DNA of 64,000 nt from Leptolyngbya sp. PCC 6406 (GTDB taxonomy: Bacteria; Cyanobacteriota; Cyanobacteriia; Phormidesmidales; Phormidesmidaceae), in NCBI RefSeq assembly GCF_000332095.2, contig NZ_KI913949.1, positions 5,290,507-5,354,506 on the forward strand, given 5' to 3'. Position numbers and translations under genes: made by a program. Positions 34,952 through 45,357 of this stretch are shown here, in pieces. The notes beneath the pieces were generated by a model that saw only the letters and a list, made by a program, of their open reading frames with translations, had not been told where the DNA came from and did no database searches. Positions within the stretch are counted from its first letter, which is position 1, and each line of letters starts with the position of its first letter.

Positions 34952-35455
34952 GGCCTACCTCCACACGGCAACATCACCATCACCACCCACCCAATTTCGA
35001 CCCAAGCCTACTCACCTATGTGACTTTAGCGTTGAGACAAACCGCCATTCATCCGGTCTTCATCAATCCGGCTTTTCAGCATACGGTGTTGATGGCCGCC
35101 CCACTAGGGGGTGGGTGTACACCCATAAGGACTTACTAGGCTACCCGATCTTCACCGGAAGCGCAGGGGTGAAAATCTGCATATAGCGTAAACAAGGGGG
35201 ATTCTGACGCTATAGCTGGGATTTTTGCCCTAAAACCTCCGTTTCTCTGATCTGAGATCGTGCCTGATCCCTCCTTCTAGCGCTCTTGCTACTGGATGCG
35301 ATCGCATGGATCCGCCAGTTGATCTCTGTCAATCCCACCCTACAGCCCCTTCAAACTGACCCTGGGAAGGATTACATTAGGGAAGCTGAGGGAACTTGAT
35401 CTCCCTCCGGCGGCGTCTCGGAAGCGGCGTCTCGGAAAACGTCTCGGAAAAAAGA
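34952..35455. other. dnaA/lptA divergent spacer
   Basis: About 500 bases between dnaA (minus) and lptA (plus). It holds an 8-bp inverted repeat TATAGCGT/ACGCTATA (35182-35189, 35207-35214) and the repeated stretch GGCGTCTCGGAA near 35412-35445. No DnaA-box match was found here, unlike on the other side of dnaA. An in-frame TTG at 35396 could extend lptA; otherwise no gene. Confidence 0.5.
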
Positions 35456-36079
35456 ATGGGCTCCAAACGTACGGTGTCTAGGGTGACTGAAATTAAGTCG
35501 AGTAAGTCCAGACAATTTATTCAACGCCAGATGCTCCGCAGCTCGGTCTGGCTCCTTGGCGGCATGGTGGGGCTAACCGTGGCGGCTCTGGGATGGGTGG
35601 CGACGGGGGTGCAGGCCCAAACCAATGGCGGCACCCTCACCCTGCGGGCGGATGTGCAGGAAGCCAATGCCCTGACGGGAGTGATTACGGCACGGGGCAA
35701 TGTGCAGATTGAGTACCCTGCCCGCAGTATCTACGCCACCGCAGCCCAGGCGCAGTATTTCAATGAAGAGCAGCGCATCATCCTCAGTGGCAATGTCATT
35801 GTTAACCAGGAGGGGAATCGCTTAGAGGCGGAAACCGTTACCTACCTGATTGATGAAGGTCGCTTTATCGCCCTGCCGCAGCCACGTCAGCAGGTCCGGG
35901 CTACCTATCGCATCCCTGCGTCGGGTCCTGCTGCTGGAACCCCCACCAGCGGCTCTGGGTTACCTACCGATCAGTCTTCGTCTGGGCAGCGCCAGACGGT
36001 TGCGCCAGACAACGTGCTGGAAATTACCCCTATTGATGCTGTCGATGCCTCGACACTGCCTACCCCCAATGTGCCGTGA
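35456..36079 (+). CDS. lptA: LptA/OstA-like periplasmic LPS transport protein
   Basis: A 207-residue protein with a signal peptide (WLLGGMVGLTVAALGWVATG, cleavage near VQAQ) and an OstA-type beta-jellyroll: DVQEANALTGVITARGNVQI, YATAAQAQYFNEEQRIILSG then NVIVNQEGNRLEAETVTYLI. LptA forms the periplasmic bridge that passes lipopolysaccharide to the outer membrane. The last 60 residues are Pro/Ser/Gln-rich and not conserved. ATG 35456 is preferred; TTG 35396 is the alternative. It is first in a cluster with lptB and an lptF/G permease gene. Confidence 0.85.
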   Translation: MGSKRTVSRVTEIKSSKSRQFIQRQMLRSSVWLLGGMVGLTVAALGWVATGVQAQTNGGTLTLRADVQEANALTGVITARGNVQIEYPARSIYATAAQAQYFNEEQRIILSGNVIVNQEGNRLEAETVTYLIDEGRFIALPQPRQQVRATYRIPASGPAAGTPTSGSGLPTDQSSSGQRQTVAPDNVLEITPIDAVDASTLPTPNVP

Positions 36080-36206
36080 AAGTCCCCAGAGGTCTAAAAA
36101 CGGTTCCGAGAGAACCGAGGGGTGTTGATGGCCTCTGATACAATTTTGGCGGGATACGATGTTGGCGGGTATAGCAGTCGCCAGTCCGATTAGGACGAGA
36201 CTGCAA

Positions 36207-36258
36207 GCCAATTTGCTTAAGCCATCAGAGGAGTACCTGATGGCTTAAGCAAATTGGC
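36207..36258. repeat. 22-bp perfect inverted repeat between lptA and lptB
   Basis: The arms 36207-36228 and 36237-36258 (GCCAATTTGCTTAAGCCATC ... GATGGCTTAAGCAAATTGGC) pair perfectly around the 8-base loop AGGAGTAC. The right arm ends 39 bases before the lptB start codon. No T-tract follows. It may act as a transcript processing/attenuation hairpin or be a mobile repeat. Confidence 0.85.
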
Positions 36259-36296
36259 CAAGGGTATATTTGCTGTCCTATGGACGTTGACCTCCC

Positions 36297-37025
36297 TTGA
36301 AAATTGTTCTTGAAAATGTTCAAAAGACCTACGGAAAGCGCCAGGTTGTGAGCCGGGTAAGTTTGTCTGTGGCCCAGGGGGAGATTGTGGGGTTGCTGGG
36401 GCCAAATGGGGCCGGTAAAACCACGACGTTTTATATGGCGACGGGGCTGGAGCGGCCTGACCGGGGGCGAGTTTGCTTGGATGAAATTGATATTACCGAT
36501 TTGCCGATGCACCAGCGGGCACGGCTGGGGATTGGCTATCTAGCTCAGGAGGCTAGTATTTTTCGCAATCTGTCGGTGCAAGATAATCTCCTACTGGTGA
36601 TGCAGCAGACCAATGTGCCTGCGGAGGAGTACGAGGATCGTCTACACAATCTGTTGAAGGAATTTCGCTTGGAAACCGTGGCGAATACTCTGGGGATTCA
36701 GGTTTCGGGTGGAGAACGGCGGCGCACAGAGCTGGCCCGTGCCCTAGCTTCGGGGGTGGATGGGCCGAAGTTTCTCTTCCTAGATGAACCTTTTGCTGGA
36801 GTAGACCCGATCGCGGTGGCAGAGATCCAATCCATCGTGGCGCAATTACGCGATCGCAATATGGGCATTCTCATCACCGACCACAATGTTCGGGAAACCC
36901 TACAGATCATTGACCGAGCCTACATCATGAGTGAAGGCCAAATTTTGGCCGCCGGGACTGCTGATGATCTCTACGCCAATCCCCTAGTGCGGCAGCATTA
37001 CCTCGGGGACAGTTTCAAGATCTAA
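36297..37025 (+). CDS. lptB: LPS export ABC transporter ATP-binding protein LptB
   Basis: A 242-residue ABC ATPase that powers extraction of LPS from the inner membrane with LptF/LptG. Walker A is LLGPNGAGKTTTFYMATG, the Q-loop region is YLAQEASIFRNL (the LptB-type AQEASIFR motif), the signature is VSGGERRRTELARAL, Walker B is FLFLDEPFAGVDPIAV, and the H-loop is ILITDHNVRETL. It starts with TTG at 36297 (KIVLENVQKTYG follows); no better start is nearby. It lies between lptA and the lptF/G-type permease gene. Confidence 0.95.
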   Translation: MKIVLENVQKTYGKRQVVSRVSLSVAQGEIVGLLGPNGAGKTTTFYMATGLERPDRGRVCLDEIDITDLPMHQRARLGIGYLAQEASIFRNLSVQDNLLLVMQQTNVPAEEYEDRLHNLLKEFRLETVANTLGIQVSGGERRRTELARALASGVDGPKFLFLDEPFAGVDPIAVAEIQSIVAQLRDRNMGILITDHNVRETLQIIDRAYIMSEGQILAAGTADDLYANPLVRQHYLGDSFKI

Positions 37026-37133
37026 CAGTTTCAAGATCTCAAGATCTAAATTTCAAACTCTAAAGCTTCCAAACCTAACATGGGTAAAGGGCGTGAATCT
37101 GCCCCTACCCCCTAACCGTTTCTCCCTAGACCT

Positions 37134-38315
37134 ATGGCGACTACCCTGCCTGCTTCTGTCCCCAACGGCCCCTCCAGAGGAACGGGTGGTTGGAACATCA
37201 CCATCATGGATCGCTACATTGCCTGGGAATTGACTCTTCCCTTTTTGTTTGGGGTGGGAGCCTTCTCCTCTATTGGCATTTCCATTGGGGCACTATTTGA
37301 ACTGATTCGCCAGGTTACCAATGCGGGGCTCTCTATGACCCTGGCGGTGGAAATTTTTATCTTGAAGCTGCCCGAATTCATCGTCCTGGCCTTCCCCATG
37401 TCCACCCTGCTAGCGACGATGATGACCTACAGCCGCTTTTCTAGCGATAGCGAGCTGATTGCCCTACGAGGCTGCGGGGTTAGTGTACGACGCATCATTG
37501 CTCCCGCCGTAATCCTGAGCCTAGTGGTGACAGGAATGACCTTTGCCTTTAATGAACTCATTACCCCTGCTGCTAACTACCGCGCCGCCATTACCCTAGA
37601 GCGGGCGCTGAAGTCGGAGCGCCCCCCTTTTCAGGAACGCAATATTTTCTACCAGGAATTCCAAGCCGCAGAGGATGATCCCAGCGCTCAGAGCCTCAGT
37701 CGCCTTTTCTATGCCAGCCGTTTTGATGGTGAGACTATGTATGGGTTGACCATTGTGGATCTGTCTCAGTCGGGGGTAACCCAGGTTGTGAGTGCCGAAT
37801 CCGCCACCTGGGATCCCTCTCAAAATACCTGGCAGTTCTACGATGGCACCATCTATGTGGTCGCCCCAGATGGCAGCTTTCGCAATATTGTCCGGTTTGA
37901 CAACCAGCAACTCCAGTTGCCTCGGGCACCGCTAGATCTTGCTAACCGGACCAAAAATGACACGGAAATGAACATTGCTGAGGCGACCCAGCACCTAGAG
38001 CAGGTGGTGCGTAAGGGGGGTGATGAGCGCAGCATTCGCACTTGGCAGACTCGTATTCAGCAGAAGTACGCGCTTCCCTTTGTTTGTGTCGTGTTTGGGT
38101 TGGTGGGAGCCTCAATTGGGGTGCTGCCCCAGCGCACTGGGCGGGCCACTAGCTTCGGTGTCAGCATTTTGATTATTTTTGGCTACTACCTGCTGGCCTT
38201 TATTTGCAATGCTATGGGGGAAGTGGGTGTGCTGCCGCCCTTGCTCGCGGCCTGGAGCCCCACGCTATTGGGTCTCGGGGTGGGGGTATTTCTGGTAGAG
38301 AAGGCGACGCGATAA
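37134..38315 (+). CDS. LptF/LptG family permease
   Basis: A 393-residue YjgP/YjgQ (LptF/G) permease, the membrane part of the LPS export ABC transporter. Membrane helices at the N terminus (LPFLFGVGAFSSIGISIGAL; FPMSTLLATMMTYSRFSSDS, with the family coupling region SELIALRGCGVSVRRI) and at the C terminus (FVCVVFGLVGASIGVLP; IIFGYYLLAFICNAMGE) flank a periplasmic jellyroll (about residues 165-280). Only one such gene is here; cyanobacteria often carry a single LptF/G-type gene. It follows lptB by 108 bases. Confidence 0.9.
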   Translation: MATTLPASVPNGPSRGTGGWNITIMDRYIAWELTLPFLFGVGAFSSIGISIGALFELIRQVTNAGLSMTLAVEIFILKLPEFIVLAFPMSTLLATMMTYSRFSSDSELIALRGCGVSVRRIIAPAVILSLVVTGMTFAFNELITPAANYRAAITLERALKSERPPFQERNIFYQEFQAAEDDPSAQSLSRLFYASRFDGETMYGLTIVDLSQSGVTQVVSAESATWDPSQNTWQFYDGTIYVVAPDGSFRNIVRFDNQQLQLPRAPLDLANRTKNDTEMNIAEATQHLEQVVRKGGDERSIRTWQTRIQQKYALPFVCVVFGLVGASIGVLPQRTGRATSFGVSILIIFGYYLLAFICNAMGEVGVLPPLLAAWSPTLLGLGVGVFLVEKATR

Positions 38316-38330
38316 GGATGGTCTAGTGTT

Positions 38331-38351
38331 CCGTCAGGAAAATTTTGACGG
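38331..38351. terminator. Small hairpin between convergent genes
   Basis: CCGTCA and TGACGG flank a short AT-rich loop with GGAAAATTT. A second short dyad, GTCAAT/ATTGAC, lies at about 38405-38421. They sit between the convergent lptF/G and receiver-kinase genes and could serve both, but stems are short. Confidence 0.35.
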
Positions 38352-38427
38352 GTTGAAGACTTTCAAAATTTAACCCCAACTAAACTTCAGGGTTTTGCTC
38401 ATCTGTCAATCATTAATTGACTGAGCA

Positions 38428-39804
38428 CTAGGCTACGGGCAGCTTAGGGCGGGGCGCGATAGTCTGGGATCGGTCTTTGGCGCTTGCCTCTTGGGACTGC
38501 GCCTGCTTAATTGGCAACTCGATCACGAACTCTGCACCCTGTCCGGGGGTAGAGCGGCAGAACAACCGACCTTGGTGCTTTTCTACCACGAGCTGATAGC
38601 TGATGGACAGCCCCAGCCCCGTGCCCTTGCCCACCCCTTTGGTGGTAAAAAAGGCGTTGAATAACTGGCCCTGAACGGATTCAGGAATGCCGGGACCATT
38701 GTCGGCGATGTGGATGGCGACGCGATCGCGATCTAGCGGCTGGGTTTGAATCCGAATCATAGGCGGGGCATTGGGAGAAGAAAATGCCGTCGCCTCAGCC
38801 TTTGCCCGGTCTTCTAGGGCATCAATGGCGTTGCTGATCAGGTTCATAAACACCTGATTCAGTTGACTGGCGTGGCATTCTACTAAGGGCAGATCGCCGT
38901 AGTTCTTAATGACCTCAATAGCGGGAGCGTTGCCTTCTTTGTGCTTGAAGCGATGGTGCAAAATCAGGAGCGTACTGTCGATGCCCTCATGGAGGTCCAC
39001 TGCCTTCACTTCTGATTCATCTAGCCGGGAAAAATTACGGAGGGAGAGGACGATCTGGCGAATGCGGTTGGCCCCTAGTTTCATGGAGTCGATCAGCCGG
39101 GGCAGGTCGGTTTGCAAAAAATCTAAATCCATATCCTCTGCTAAAGTTGCTACCGCCTCGGGGGGATTCGGCACATGGGTTTGGTAGGACTCCACTAGTG
39201 CTAGCAAATCCCGGATGTAGTCCTCAGCGGGCTGCAAGTTGCCATAGATGAAATTAATGGGATTGTTAATTTCGTGGGCCACTCCTGCCACCAGTTGCCC
39301 TAGGGAGGACATTTTTTCGTTTTGCACCAGTTGCAGTTGGGTCTGCTGGAGTTGGTCCAAGGCCGATTGTAGATCCGTTGTCCTTGACGCCACCTGGGAT
39401 TCTAGACTCTGGGTCAAATGGCGCAGTTGCAGATGGACCTTGATGCGGGCCAGCACCTCCTCATGCTGAATCGGCTTGGTGATGTAATCTACGGCCCCCA
39501 ATTTCAACCCCTTGACCTTATCTAGGGTGTCGGAGAGGGCCGTCATAAAGATAATGGGAATATCGCAGGTGTGGGCTGCCGCCTTGATCCGCTGGCAGGT
39601 TTCAAACCCGTCGATACCGGGCATCATCACATCCAGCAAAATCAGGTCAGGAATGCTGCTCTGGAGGCGCTTGAGGGCAATTTCACCACTTTTTGCGATC
39701 GCAACCCGATAGCCCGACGCATCTAGTAGATCAAAAAGCACCTGAATATTAGTGGGGGTATCATCCACCACAAGAATAGTTTGGGGAGTCGGGTTAGTTT
39801 CCAT
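38428..39804 (-). CDS. Receiver-histidine kinase hybrid
   Basis: A 458-residue soluble signalling protein. Receiver domain first ([20 protein letters not shown]; phospho-Asp in [17 protein letters not shown]; about residues 8-125), then a coiled coil ([20 protein letters not shown]). The histidine kinase follows, with H-box [21 protein letters not shown]-box [13 protein letters not shown] and G-boxes [11 protein letters not shown] and [15 protein letters not shown] 39804 is chosen (METNPTPQ) because the longer frame adds unrelated residues. Its start overlaps the end of the upstream hybrid kinase by 11 bases, so they are cotranscribed. Probably the second component of the BMP/sensor relay. 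Confidence 0.9.
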   Translation of the reverse strand: METNPTPQTILVVDDTPTNIQVLFDLLDASGYRVAIAKSGEIALKRLQSSIPDLILLDVMMPGIDGFETCQRIKAAAHTCDIPIIFMTALSDTLDKVKGLKLGAVDYITKPIQHEEVLARIKVHLQLRHLTQSLESQVASRTTDLQSALDQLQQTQLQLVQNEKMSSLGQLVAGVAHEINNPINFIYGNLQPAEDYIRDLLALVESYQTHVPNPPEAVATLAEDMDLDFLQTDLPRLIDSMKLGANRIRQIVLSLRNFSRLDESEVKAVDLHEGIDSTLLILHHRFKHKEGNAPAIEVIKNYGDLPLVECHASQLNQVFMNLISNAIDALEDRAKAEATAFSSPNAPPMIRIQTQPLDRDRVAIHIADNGPGIPESVQGQLFNAFFTTKGVGKGTGLGLSISYQLVVEKHQGRLFCRSTPGQGAEFVIELPIKQAQSQEASAKDRSQTIAPRPKLPVA

Positions 39805-42526
39805 AGAACTTCTCGGTTGCAATGTGGGGCTGAATGAGCCGCATAATGGCCTCGTCATCAAAATCCTGGGCAAAATCCAGGAGCTGATTGGCAAAGGGAG
39901 CGTAGTCGGGGGAAAGGTCGCGTAGCCGTTGGGCCTCCTGTTGAATGTCCTGGATAAAGCCCCCTTGCACAGCGGTGTAGAGAGCCTCTAGCTCCGCCGC
40001 CGGGGGCATGCTCCCCAGGGATGATGGGTCCAGGGGAGTGGCCAGGGACGGGTCAGGGGATGGTTCCTCCGGCGTGACGTAAATCCACTCTAGGGGCAGC
40101 AGGGAAGCCATTTCCGCCAGGAGCGCATCGAGCTGAATCGGTTTGGGAAAAAAGCGATCGCAGCCTGCCTCTAGGCTTTCGTGTTGATCCACCTGGGACA
40201 AACTGGCGGGGGAGGCAATGATGGGGGTTTTGGAGAATTCCGAGTGCTGCCGCAGTTTGCGGGTCATCTCCAAGCCATCTAGATTCGGCATGATCACATC
40301 GGTAATGATCAGGTCCGGTTTGATCTGGCAGGCTTGTTCATAGCCCACCACCCCGTCCACCGCCTCCACGACGGTAAACCCCAAGGGCTCCAGCATGTTG
40401 ACCAGTACTAGGCGATTTTCGGGATGGTCGTCCACCACCAGAATGGTGTAGGGCTGGCCGCGATATCCGGTAATCATGGGGCCGCGATCGCGGGTGCTGG
40501 CCACAAAGTCTAGGGCTAGGGGCAGATCCAAATCAAACCAGAAGGTGCTGCCTTGATCCTGGGTGCTTTCTACCTGGATGGTACTGCCCATCATCTGCAC
40601 GATCTGTTGGCTGATGGCGAGACCCAGCCCCGTCCCCTCCGCATTGCGATCGCGTCCCCCTGCCTGCTCAAAGGCGCTAAATACCGTTGCGATCCGCTCC
40701 GGGGGAATGCCGATGCCCGTGTCCTGAATGTGGAAGCGGATAGCCTGGGTGACCAGGCTTCTGTTGGGCGACAGTTGCACGTCGCCAGTGCTCTGATCAG
40801 GATTTTCAGGGGTTGACCGATCGGAGACCAACTCCGGGATCGGCTCCACTGTCAGCACCACCCGACCATGGTCCGTGAACTTAACCGCATTGCTGAGGAG
40901 ATTCAACAGTACCTGCCGGAGTCGCTTATCGTCGGTGTGGACAGCGGTGGGCAACTGTTCCGATTCCCGATAGATAAACTCAATCCCCTTCTGGCGAGCC
41001 TTGATGGCGCAAATTTCCGCTGTGCCTAGAACAAAGCTGGGAAAGTGAACATCCTGGGGATACAGCTCCATCTTGCAAGCCTCAATTTTGGCCAGATCCA
41101 GAATGTCGTTGATCAGGGTCAGTAGGTGGGATCCGCACTGGTGAATCACCTCCACCCCCTGAAGCTGTTTCGGCATCAGGCTAGAATCCCGATTCAAAAT
41201 CTGGGCATAGCCCAAAATCCCATTCAGGGGCGTCCGCAACTCGTGGTTCATATTGGCGAGAAACTCGCTCTTGGCCCGGTTGGCGGTGTCCGCTGCCTCC
41301 ATGGCAGTTTGCAATTCCGCCGTCCGTTCAGCCACCCGATGTTCCAAACGCTCGTTAGCGGAGGCCAAGGTGGCGACGGAGTCCTGCACCTGCGCCGCCA
41401 TGTGGTTGAAGGTGCGGGCTAGCAGCCCCAGTTCGTTCTGGGCGCTCAGGTGGACCCGTGCTGCCAAATCTCCCTCGCTGAGCTGGATAGCCGCCTCGGT
41501 CAATTGGTTTAAGGGCTTGGTCAACCGTCGGGAGAGTACCCAGCCTGCCGCGATCGCGATTCCCAACAACACCCCCGAAACCCCACCCATGATTAGAAGC
41601 AAGCGATAGAGGGGCGCATAGGCTTCTCGGGTTGGCAGCTCCACCGCCACTTTCCAACTCATACTCGAAATCGGTGAAACAGCCCCTAAAACTGGTGTCT
41701 CCGCAAGGCCATCATACTGGCGTAGTTCCCCTGTCCTAGCCTGATCCAGAGCAGTGATTAAGGCCGTGTTGTTGAGATCTGCAATGGTGAAATTCTGGCT
41801 GCTATTGCCAGAGCGAGCAATGAGACGATTACGCTCATCTAAGACATAGACATAGCCCGTATCGCCTGCGGGGGTTTGGGAGACCACATAGCTGAGAAAG
41901 TTGAGGCTGACGCGGGCCAGCAGGGCTCCATCCACCTGATCGGTGGCGTTGCGAATAGGGACCGCCAACGTCACCATGGAAATCCCCATTTCTGGATCTA
42001 CGGAGACAATTCCCGCAAACTCTTCCTGCTGTTGGTAGGCCCGCTGGAATTCCGGTGAATTGGTAAATGTTCTGGGATCAAAGTCCCCATAGGGCGAGAC
42101 AAAGCTCACCACTTGTCCAGTGCGGTCTAAAATCGCGATCGCTTCGTAGGCCTCATTGTGGCGGGTCAATCCCTCCAGCAGTTCCGTCTGCACAGTCACA
42201 TCCAGATCACTCAGCCCTTGGACCCGAGCCAGATAACTGAGCTTGCGTCGTAAATCGTCCAGGTAATTTTCGATGCGGTTGGCCACCACCTGACTGCGCT
42301 CCCCTTGCAAGAGGTGGAGCTGTTCCACATGGTCGCGAAAGCTCCAGTAGAACATCACCGAGCCCAGGGGCAGGGTGCTGAGGAGGGCCATCGCCAGCAG
42401 ACTACTACGGATTTGATGGGCAATAGACTGAAAAAATTGCAGCTTGCCTGTCTGAGGGCGATGGGTGTCTTCACCCCTGGGTGTAGAACCATCGTAATTT
42501 GGGGATGGGTTAACGGAATGATTCAT
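39794..42526 (-). CDS. Membrane hybrid sensor histidine kinase with dCache-type sensor
   Basis: A 910-residue sensor. Membrane helix 1 ([19 protein letters not shown], near residue 45), a periplasmic double-Cache-like domain ([37 protein letters not shown]), helix 2 ([20 protein letters not shown], near 330), HAMP, coiled coil, HisKA with H-box [20 protein letters not shown], HATPase ([29 protein letters not shown]) and a C-terminal receiver ([20 protein letters not shown]; Asp in [15 protein letters not shown]). ATG 42526 is chosen; the longer frame lacks sense. It sits between a BMP-type binding lipoprotein gene and a receiver-kinase gene in one operon. Confidence 0.92.
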   Translation of the reverse strand: MNHSVNPSPNYDGSTPRGEDTHRPQTGKLQFFQSIAHQIRSSLLAMALLSTLPLGSVMFYWSFRDHVEQLHLLQGERSQVVANRIENYLDDLRRKLSYLARVQGLSDLDVTVQTELLEGLTRHNEAYEAIAILDRTGQVVSFVSPYGDFDPRTFTNSPEFQRAYQQQEEFAGIVSVDPEMGISMVTLAVPIRNATDQVDGALLARVSLNFLSYVVSQTPAGDTGYVYVLDERNRLIARSGNSSQNFTIADLNNTALITALDQARTGELRQYDGLAETPVLGAVSPISSMSWKVAVELPTREAYAPLYRLLLIMGGVSGVLLGIAIAAGWVLSRRLTKPLNQLTEAAIQLSEGDLAARVHLSAQNELGLLARTFNHMAAQVQDSVATLASANERLEHRVAERTAELQTAMEAADTANRAKSEFLANMNHELRTPLNGILGYAQILNRDSSLMPKQLQGVEVIHQCGSHLLTLINDILDLAKIEACKMELYPQDVHFPSFVLGTAEICAIKARQKGIEFIYRESEQLPTAVHTDDKRLRQVLLNLLSNAVKFTDHGRVVLTVEPIPELVSDRSTPENPDQSTGDVQLSPNRSLVTQAIRFHIQDTGIGIPPERIATVFSAFEQAGGRDRNAEGTGLGLAISQQIVQMMGSTIQVESTQDQGSTFWFDLDLPLALDFVASTRDRGPMITGYRGQPYTILVVDDHPENRLVLVNMLEPLGFTVVEAVDGVVGYEQACQIKPDLIITDVIMPNLDGLEMTRKLRQHSEFSKTPIIASPASLSQVDQHESLEAGCDRFFPKPIQLDALLAEMASLLPLEWIYVTPEEPSPDPSLATPLDPSSLGSMPPAAELEALYTAVQGGFIQDIQQEAQRLRDLSPDYAPFANQLLDFAQDFDDEAIMRLIQPHIATEKFYGN

Positions 42527-42623
42527 CCTGAAGACCCTAGAAAAAATGACATCCCGCAGCGGTTCAGAAGGGTGTGGGCACCGATGGCTACAACACCCCT
42601 CAGAACGGATGATCTGGCTGTAT

Positions 42624-43640
42624 TTAGGTGGGGGAAATATCAATTTCCCCAATCATGACCTTGTTTTTGATGTCTTCAAAGGCGGCCTCATCCTCGGGGT
42701 TGAGGGCACCTCGGAAGGGAGCAAAACCATAGATTTCCTCCTTGAGACCAAACTTGTAGAGCTTGCCCTCCCAACGACCCTGCTGAAAGAGATCGGCGGC
42801 ATTCAAAATCAGTCGAGGAATATCCTGCAAGACACTGGTGATGACGTGATCAGGGGCAATGTCATATTGATCTCCGGTCCAGCCGATCACCTTGACGTTG
42901 TTGTAGGTGTCGTCATCTGCGATCGCGTGTATAGCCTCAATTCCGGCCTCATCTGCATTGATGGCAAAGCGATCAAAACCCTGCTCCGCCAGTGCTAGCG
43001 CTACTTCTTTTCCCCTTTCGCCATCAGTCCAGGTTTGGAGGAACTCCGTCACTACCTCCACATCAGGATTGGTTTCCTTGACCCCTTTCTCAAAGAGGGC
43101 CGCTTCCTCCTGGTACACCGGATAGTCGTGGCCCACCATGTAGGCCACCTTGTTGGTTTCCGTCGTCATTGCCGCCAGCACCCCCGACAGGTAACCTACC
43201 TCCCCAGACCGGAAGGCCACCGCCCCTAGATTGCGGTTGTTGCCGGGATAGGTGGTGACGATGGCAAATTTGGTGCGGGGAAACTCATCCGCAACGGTTT
43301 CCGCATTTTCGATATAGCCACCGCTTTGGGCAATGATGAAGTCGTAGCCCTCTTCGGCATACTGCCGCAGAGATTCTTCCCCTTCACCATCATTGACAAA
43401 ACCACTAAAAGCGATCTCGGCGTTAAATGTCTTTTCAATCAATTTGAGCCCTTCGTAGCCTGCTTGACTCCAACTGCCATCGCTTTCAGAACCCGTTGTA
43501 ATCATGGCGACGCGCAGCCGCCCATCCGGGTTTGTATCCCCAGCACTGGGGGTATCGGAGGGTGCTGTGCCACAGCTAATGGCCAGCGTCAGGGTCGCGA
43601 TCGCGAGTAGTAGGTTAGTCAGCAGAGATTTAATACGCAT
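42624..43640 (-). CDS. BMP (PnrA-like) substrate-binding lipoprotein
   Basis: A 338-residue binding protein of the basic membrane protein family, whose members bind nucleosides or related ligands for ABC import. A lipoprotein signal is clear ([14 protein letters not shown], lipobox Cys near residue 23). The body has [58 protein letters not shown] and a C-terminal [20 protein letters not shown]. No permease or ATPase gene adjoins. Instead two kinase genes follow in the same direction (98-base gap), so it may present a ligand to the dCache sensor rather than to a transporter. That role is inference. Confidence 0.9.
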   Translation of the reverse strand: MRIKSLLTNLLLAIATLTLAISCGTAPSDTPSAGDTNPDGRLRVAMITTGSESDGSWSQAGYEGLKLIEKTFNAEIAFSGFVNDGEGEESLRQYAEEGYDFIIAQSGGYIENAETVADEFPRTKFAIVTTYPGNNRNLGAVAFRSGEVGYLSGVLAAMTTETNKVAYMVGHDYPVYQEEAALFEKGVKETNPDVEVVTEFLQTWTDGERGKEVALALAEQGFDRFAINADEAGIEAIHAIADDDTYNNVKVIGWTGDQYDIAPDHVITSVLQDIPRLILNAADLFQQGRWEGKLYKFGLKEEIYGFAPFRGALNPEDEAAFEDIKNKVMIGEIDISPT

Positions 43641-44003
43641 AGAATTTCATACCCATAAAGTTGATGACCATCAATTTCCACAGAATATTGGGAAAATTGG
43701 TAACAAGTGAAACAAGGCCAGTTGTCCAGAAAGCGTCCAGAAGAATAGCATTAGCGCTGTTGCGCCTAGCTCCGCAGATCCACCCAGTTCATCTCTAAAA
43801 ATTGAGAATTGGAGCTTGCCTGTCGGTGAAACCCACATCCGTACTTGAGTGTATTGGGAATTTGCTGCGCCTAAAACTTGACTTGGCCGCGATCGTCTGT
43901 CTGGTTTATAACTACCCAAAATTCACAAAAAAATAACAAGTTCTAACTGCTCGTGGAACTTGTCATAACTTCTTTTGGGTCCGTTAGGCATAACCTGCGA
44001 TCG
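43641..44003. other. Promoter region of the BMP-kinase operon
   Basis: A 363-base AT-richer gap between the DnaQ-like gene and the BMP gene, both minus strand. No coding frame is convincing. The BMP promoter is expected in 43650-43800. A stretch with CAAAAAAATAACAAG lies near 43926. I see no strong dyad. Confidence 0.5.
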
Positions 44004-44822
44004 CTAAAAAAGAGACAATTGATCGCTGTCAAGTCCCTGCCCAATGCGCTCTACATCGCCTCGTCGATAAAGGGGACGACTCTTGCGTTTAGAGAAATGG
44101 CTCTCGATTCCGGCCATGGTTAGGAATTGTTGCGTCGCGGTTTCCGATTTCTGGAGAATGGCCGCCGCTGCCGATAACGGAATCCACTGCTGGGCAAAGT
44201 AATCCAATAGCACCGCATCAGGCTGTTGCTGGATCTGCCGCAGCAAATATTCCGCCAGAAACCAGCAGGCCCGTGTATCCGCCTCGGCCCGATGGGATCG
44301 CCCCACGTCAAATTGAAAATGTTGCACGAGATCCGGCAGGCGACGGGAGGGCAGATCCGCCAGCAGTAGTCGGGACAGCAGCACCGTGCAAAACAGTTGG
44401 GCAGGGGGCCGTATAAATCGATGGTCAAGATGACGATATTCCGCCTGGAGAAAGCCGTAGTCAAATTCCAAGTTATGGGCCGTGAGAGTGCCCTGTTCCA
44501 AACGCTCCAGGCAATCTGGCCACACCTCTTCAGGAAAAGACCCCTGAGCTACCATGGCTGGGGTGATTCCGGTAAGTCGCGTGATATTGGCGGGGATCCG
44601 CTGCCCCGGATTGATCAAGTGGGTTTCTTGGTGGAGAATACCCTCCGCCAGAGTGGCCTGTAAAATCGAAACCTCAACCACCCTCGCCCCCCGGTAGGGC
44701 AAGGATCCCGTGGTTTCGACATCCACCACCGTTAGTAGCCCTTGGCTGACCCGGCGATAATAGTCTAGTAGTTCTGTAGAGCGCAGAGCCGCTTGGCCCT
44801 GGCGTGGAATCGGTCGCCCCAT
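44004..44822 (-). CDS. DnaQ-like 3'-5' exonuclease (DEDDh)
   Basis: A 272-residue protein with an RNase T/DnaQ-fold exonuclease. Exo I has TVVDVETTGSLPYRGARVVE (Asp-x-Glu), Exo II is TLTAHNLEFDYGFLQAEY, and Exo III is SHRAEADTRACWFLAEYLL (His...Asp, DEDDh type). The family includes the polymerase III epsilon subunit and standalone trimming nucleases. The C-terminal 90 residues form a separate region (SAAAAILQKSETATQQFLTM ... KSRPLYRRGDVERI) resembling a small excisionase/HTH-like DNA-binding unit, so it may be a repair nuclease rather than the replicative proofreader. Confidence 0.88.
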   Translation of the reverse strand: MGRPIPRQGQAALRSTELLDYYRRVSQGLLTVVDVETTGSLPYRGARVVEVSILQATLAEGILHQETHLINPGQRIPANITRLTGITPAMVAQGSFPEEVWPDCLERLEQGTLTAHNLEFDYGFLQAEYRHLDHRFIRPPAQLFCTVLLSRLLLADLPSRRLPDLVQHFQFDVGRSHRAEADTRACWFLAEYLLRQIQQQPDAVLLDYFAQQWIPLSAAAAILQKSETATQQFLTMAGIESHFSKRKSRPLYRRGDVERIGQGLDSDQLSLF

Positions 44823-45357
44823 GGGGTATGGATGGATAGGGGTAAATGCTTAAGCCAGATTCCACCATACAGGGCAAAGTGAGTCAAAAGTGCGATGGCC
44901 CCTTTAGGCCAATCCTGGACCATCGCCCCACCCATCCCCTGTCACCCCCTGCATTGGGCGCGGAAACCGCGCCCCTACCAAACATTCAATTCAAAATTCA
45001 AAACTCTCTGTCACCTATTACCTGTCACCCCCTGCATTGGGCGCGGAAACCGCGCCCCTACCCGAACACCCCAATATCGGTCACCCGCCCACCGGGCAGG
45101 GCGGGTTTTGAGCCTCCCATTCTGGATTTCCCAGGCAATACGAGCCAAACCCGCCCCTACGGCGACATCCTGCATTGGGCACGGAAACCGCGCCCCTACC
45201 CCAAAACTCTGCATCTGGCGCGGCATCTCTGCGGTGCATTGCTTCGCGTGGGCGAAGCCGCGCCTTAGCGCTATGCACCCTACGGGATATTTAATTCAAA
45301 ACTCAAAACTCAAAACTCAAAACTCCTATCACCTCCCCCACCCCATCACTCCCCCCC
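44823..45357. repeat. Spacer with interspersed direct repeats
   Basis: A 535-base gap with no genuine gene. A GC-rich unit (CCTGCATTGGGCGCGGAAAC then CGCGCCCCTACC) occurs exactly at 44941-44979 and 45024-45062, and with one change at 45168-45200. A related piece (CCCGCCCCTACGGCGACATC) is at 45150-45169. A hairpin GCTTCGC/GCGAAGC lies near 45241-45257. Four copies of CAAAACT run in tandem at 45297-45324. These look like the small dispersed repeats common in cyanobacterial spacers. Confidence 0.75.

Noticed and set aside
34952..35210. A second origin segment upstream of dnaA
   Set aside because: I found no DnaA-box match (TTTTCCACA or TTATCCACA) on either strand there; only an 8-bp dyad.
43671..43919. 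82-codon minus-strand frame between the BMP gene and the DnaQ-like gene
   Set aside because: No family features, start or RBS of note; it overlaps the expected BMP promoter region.
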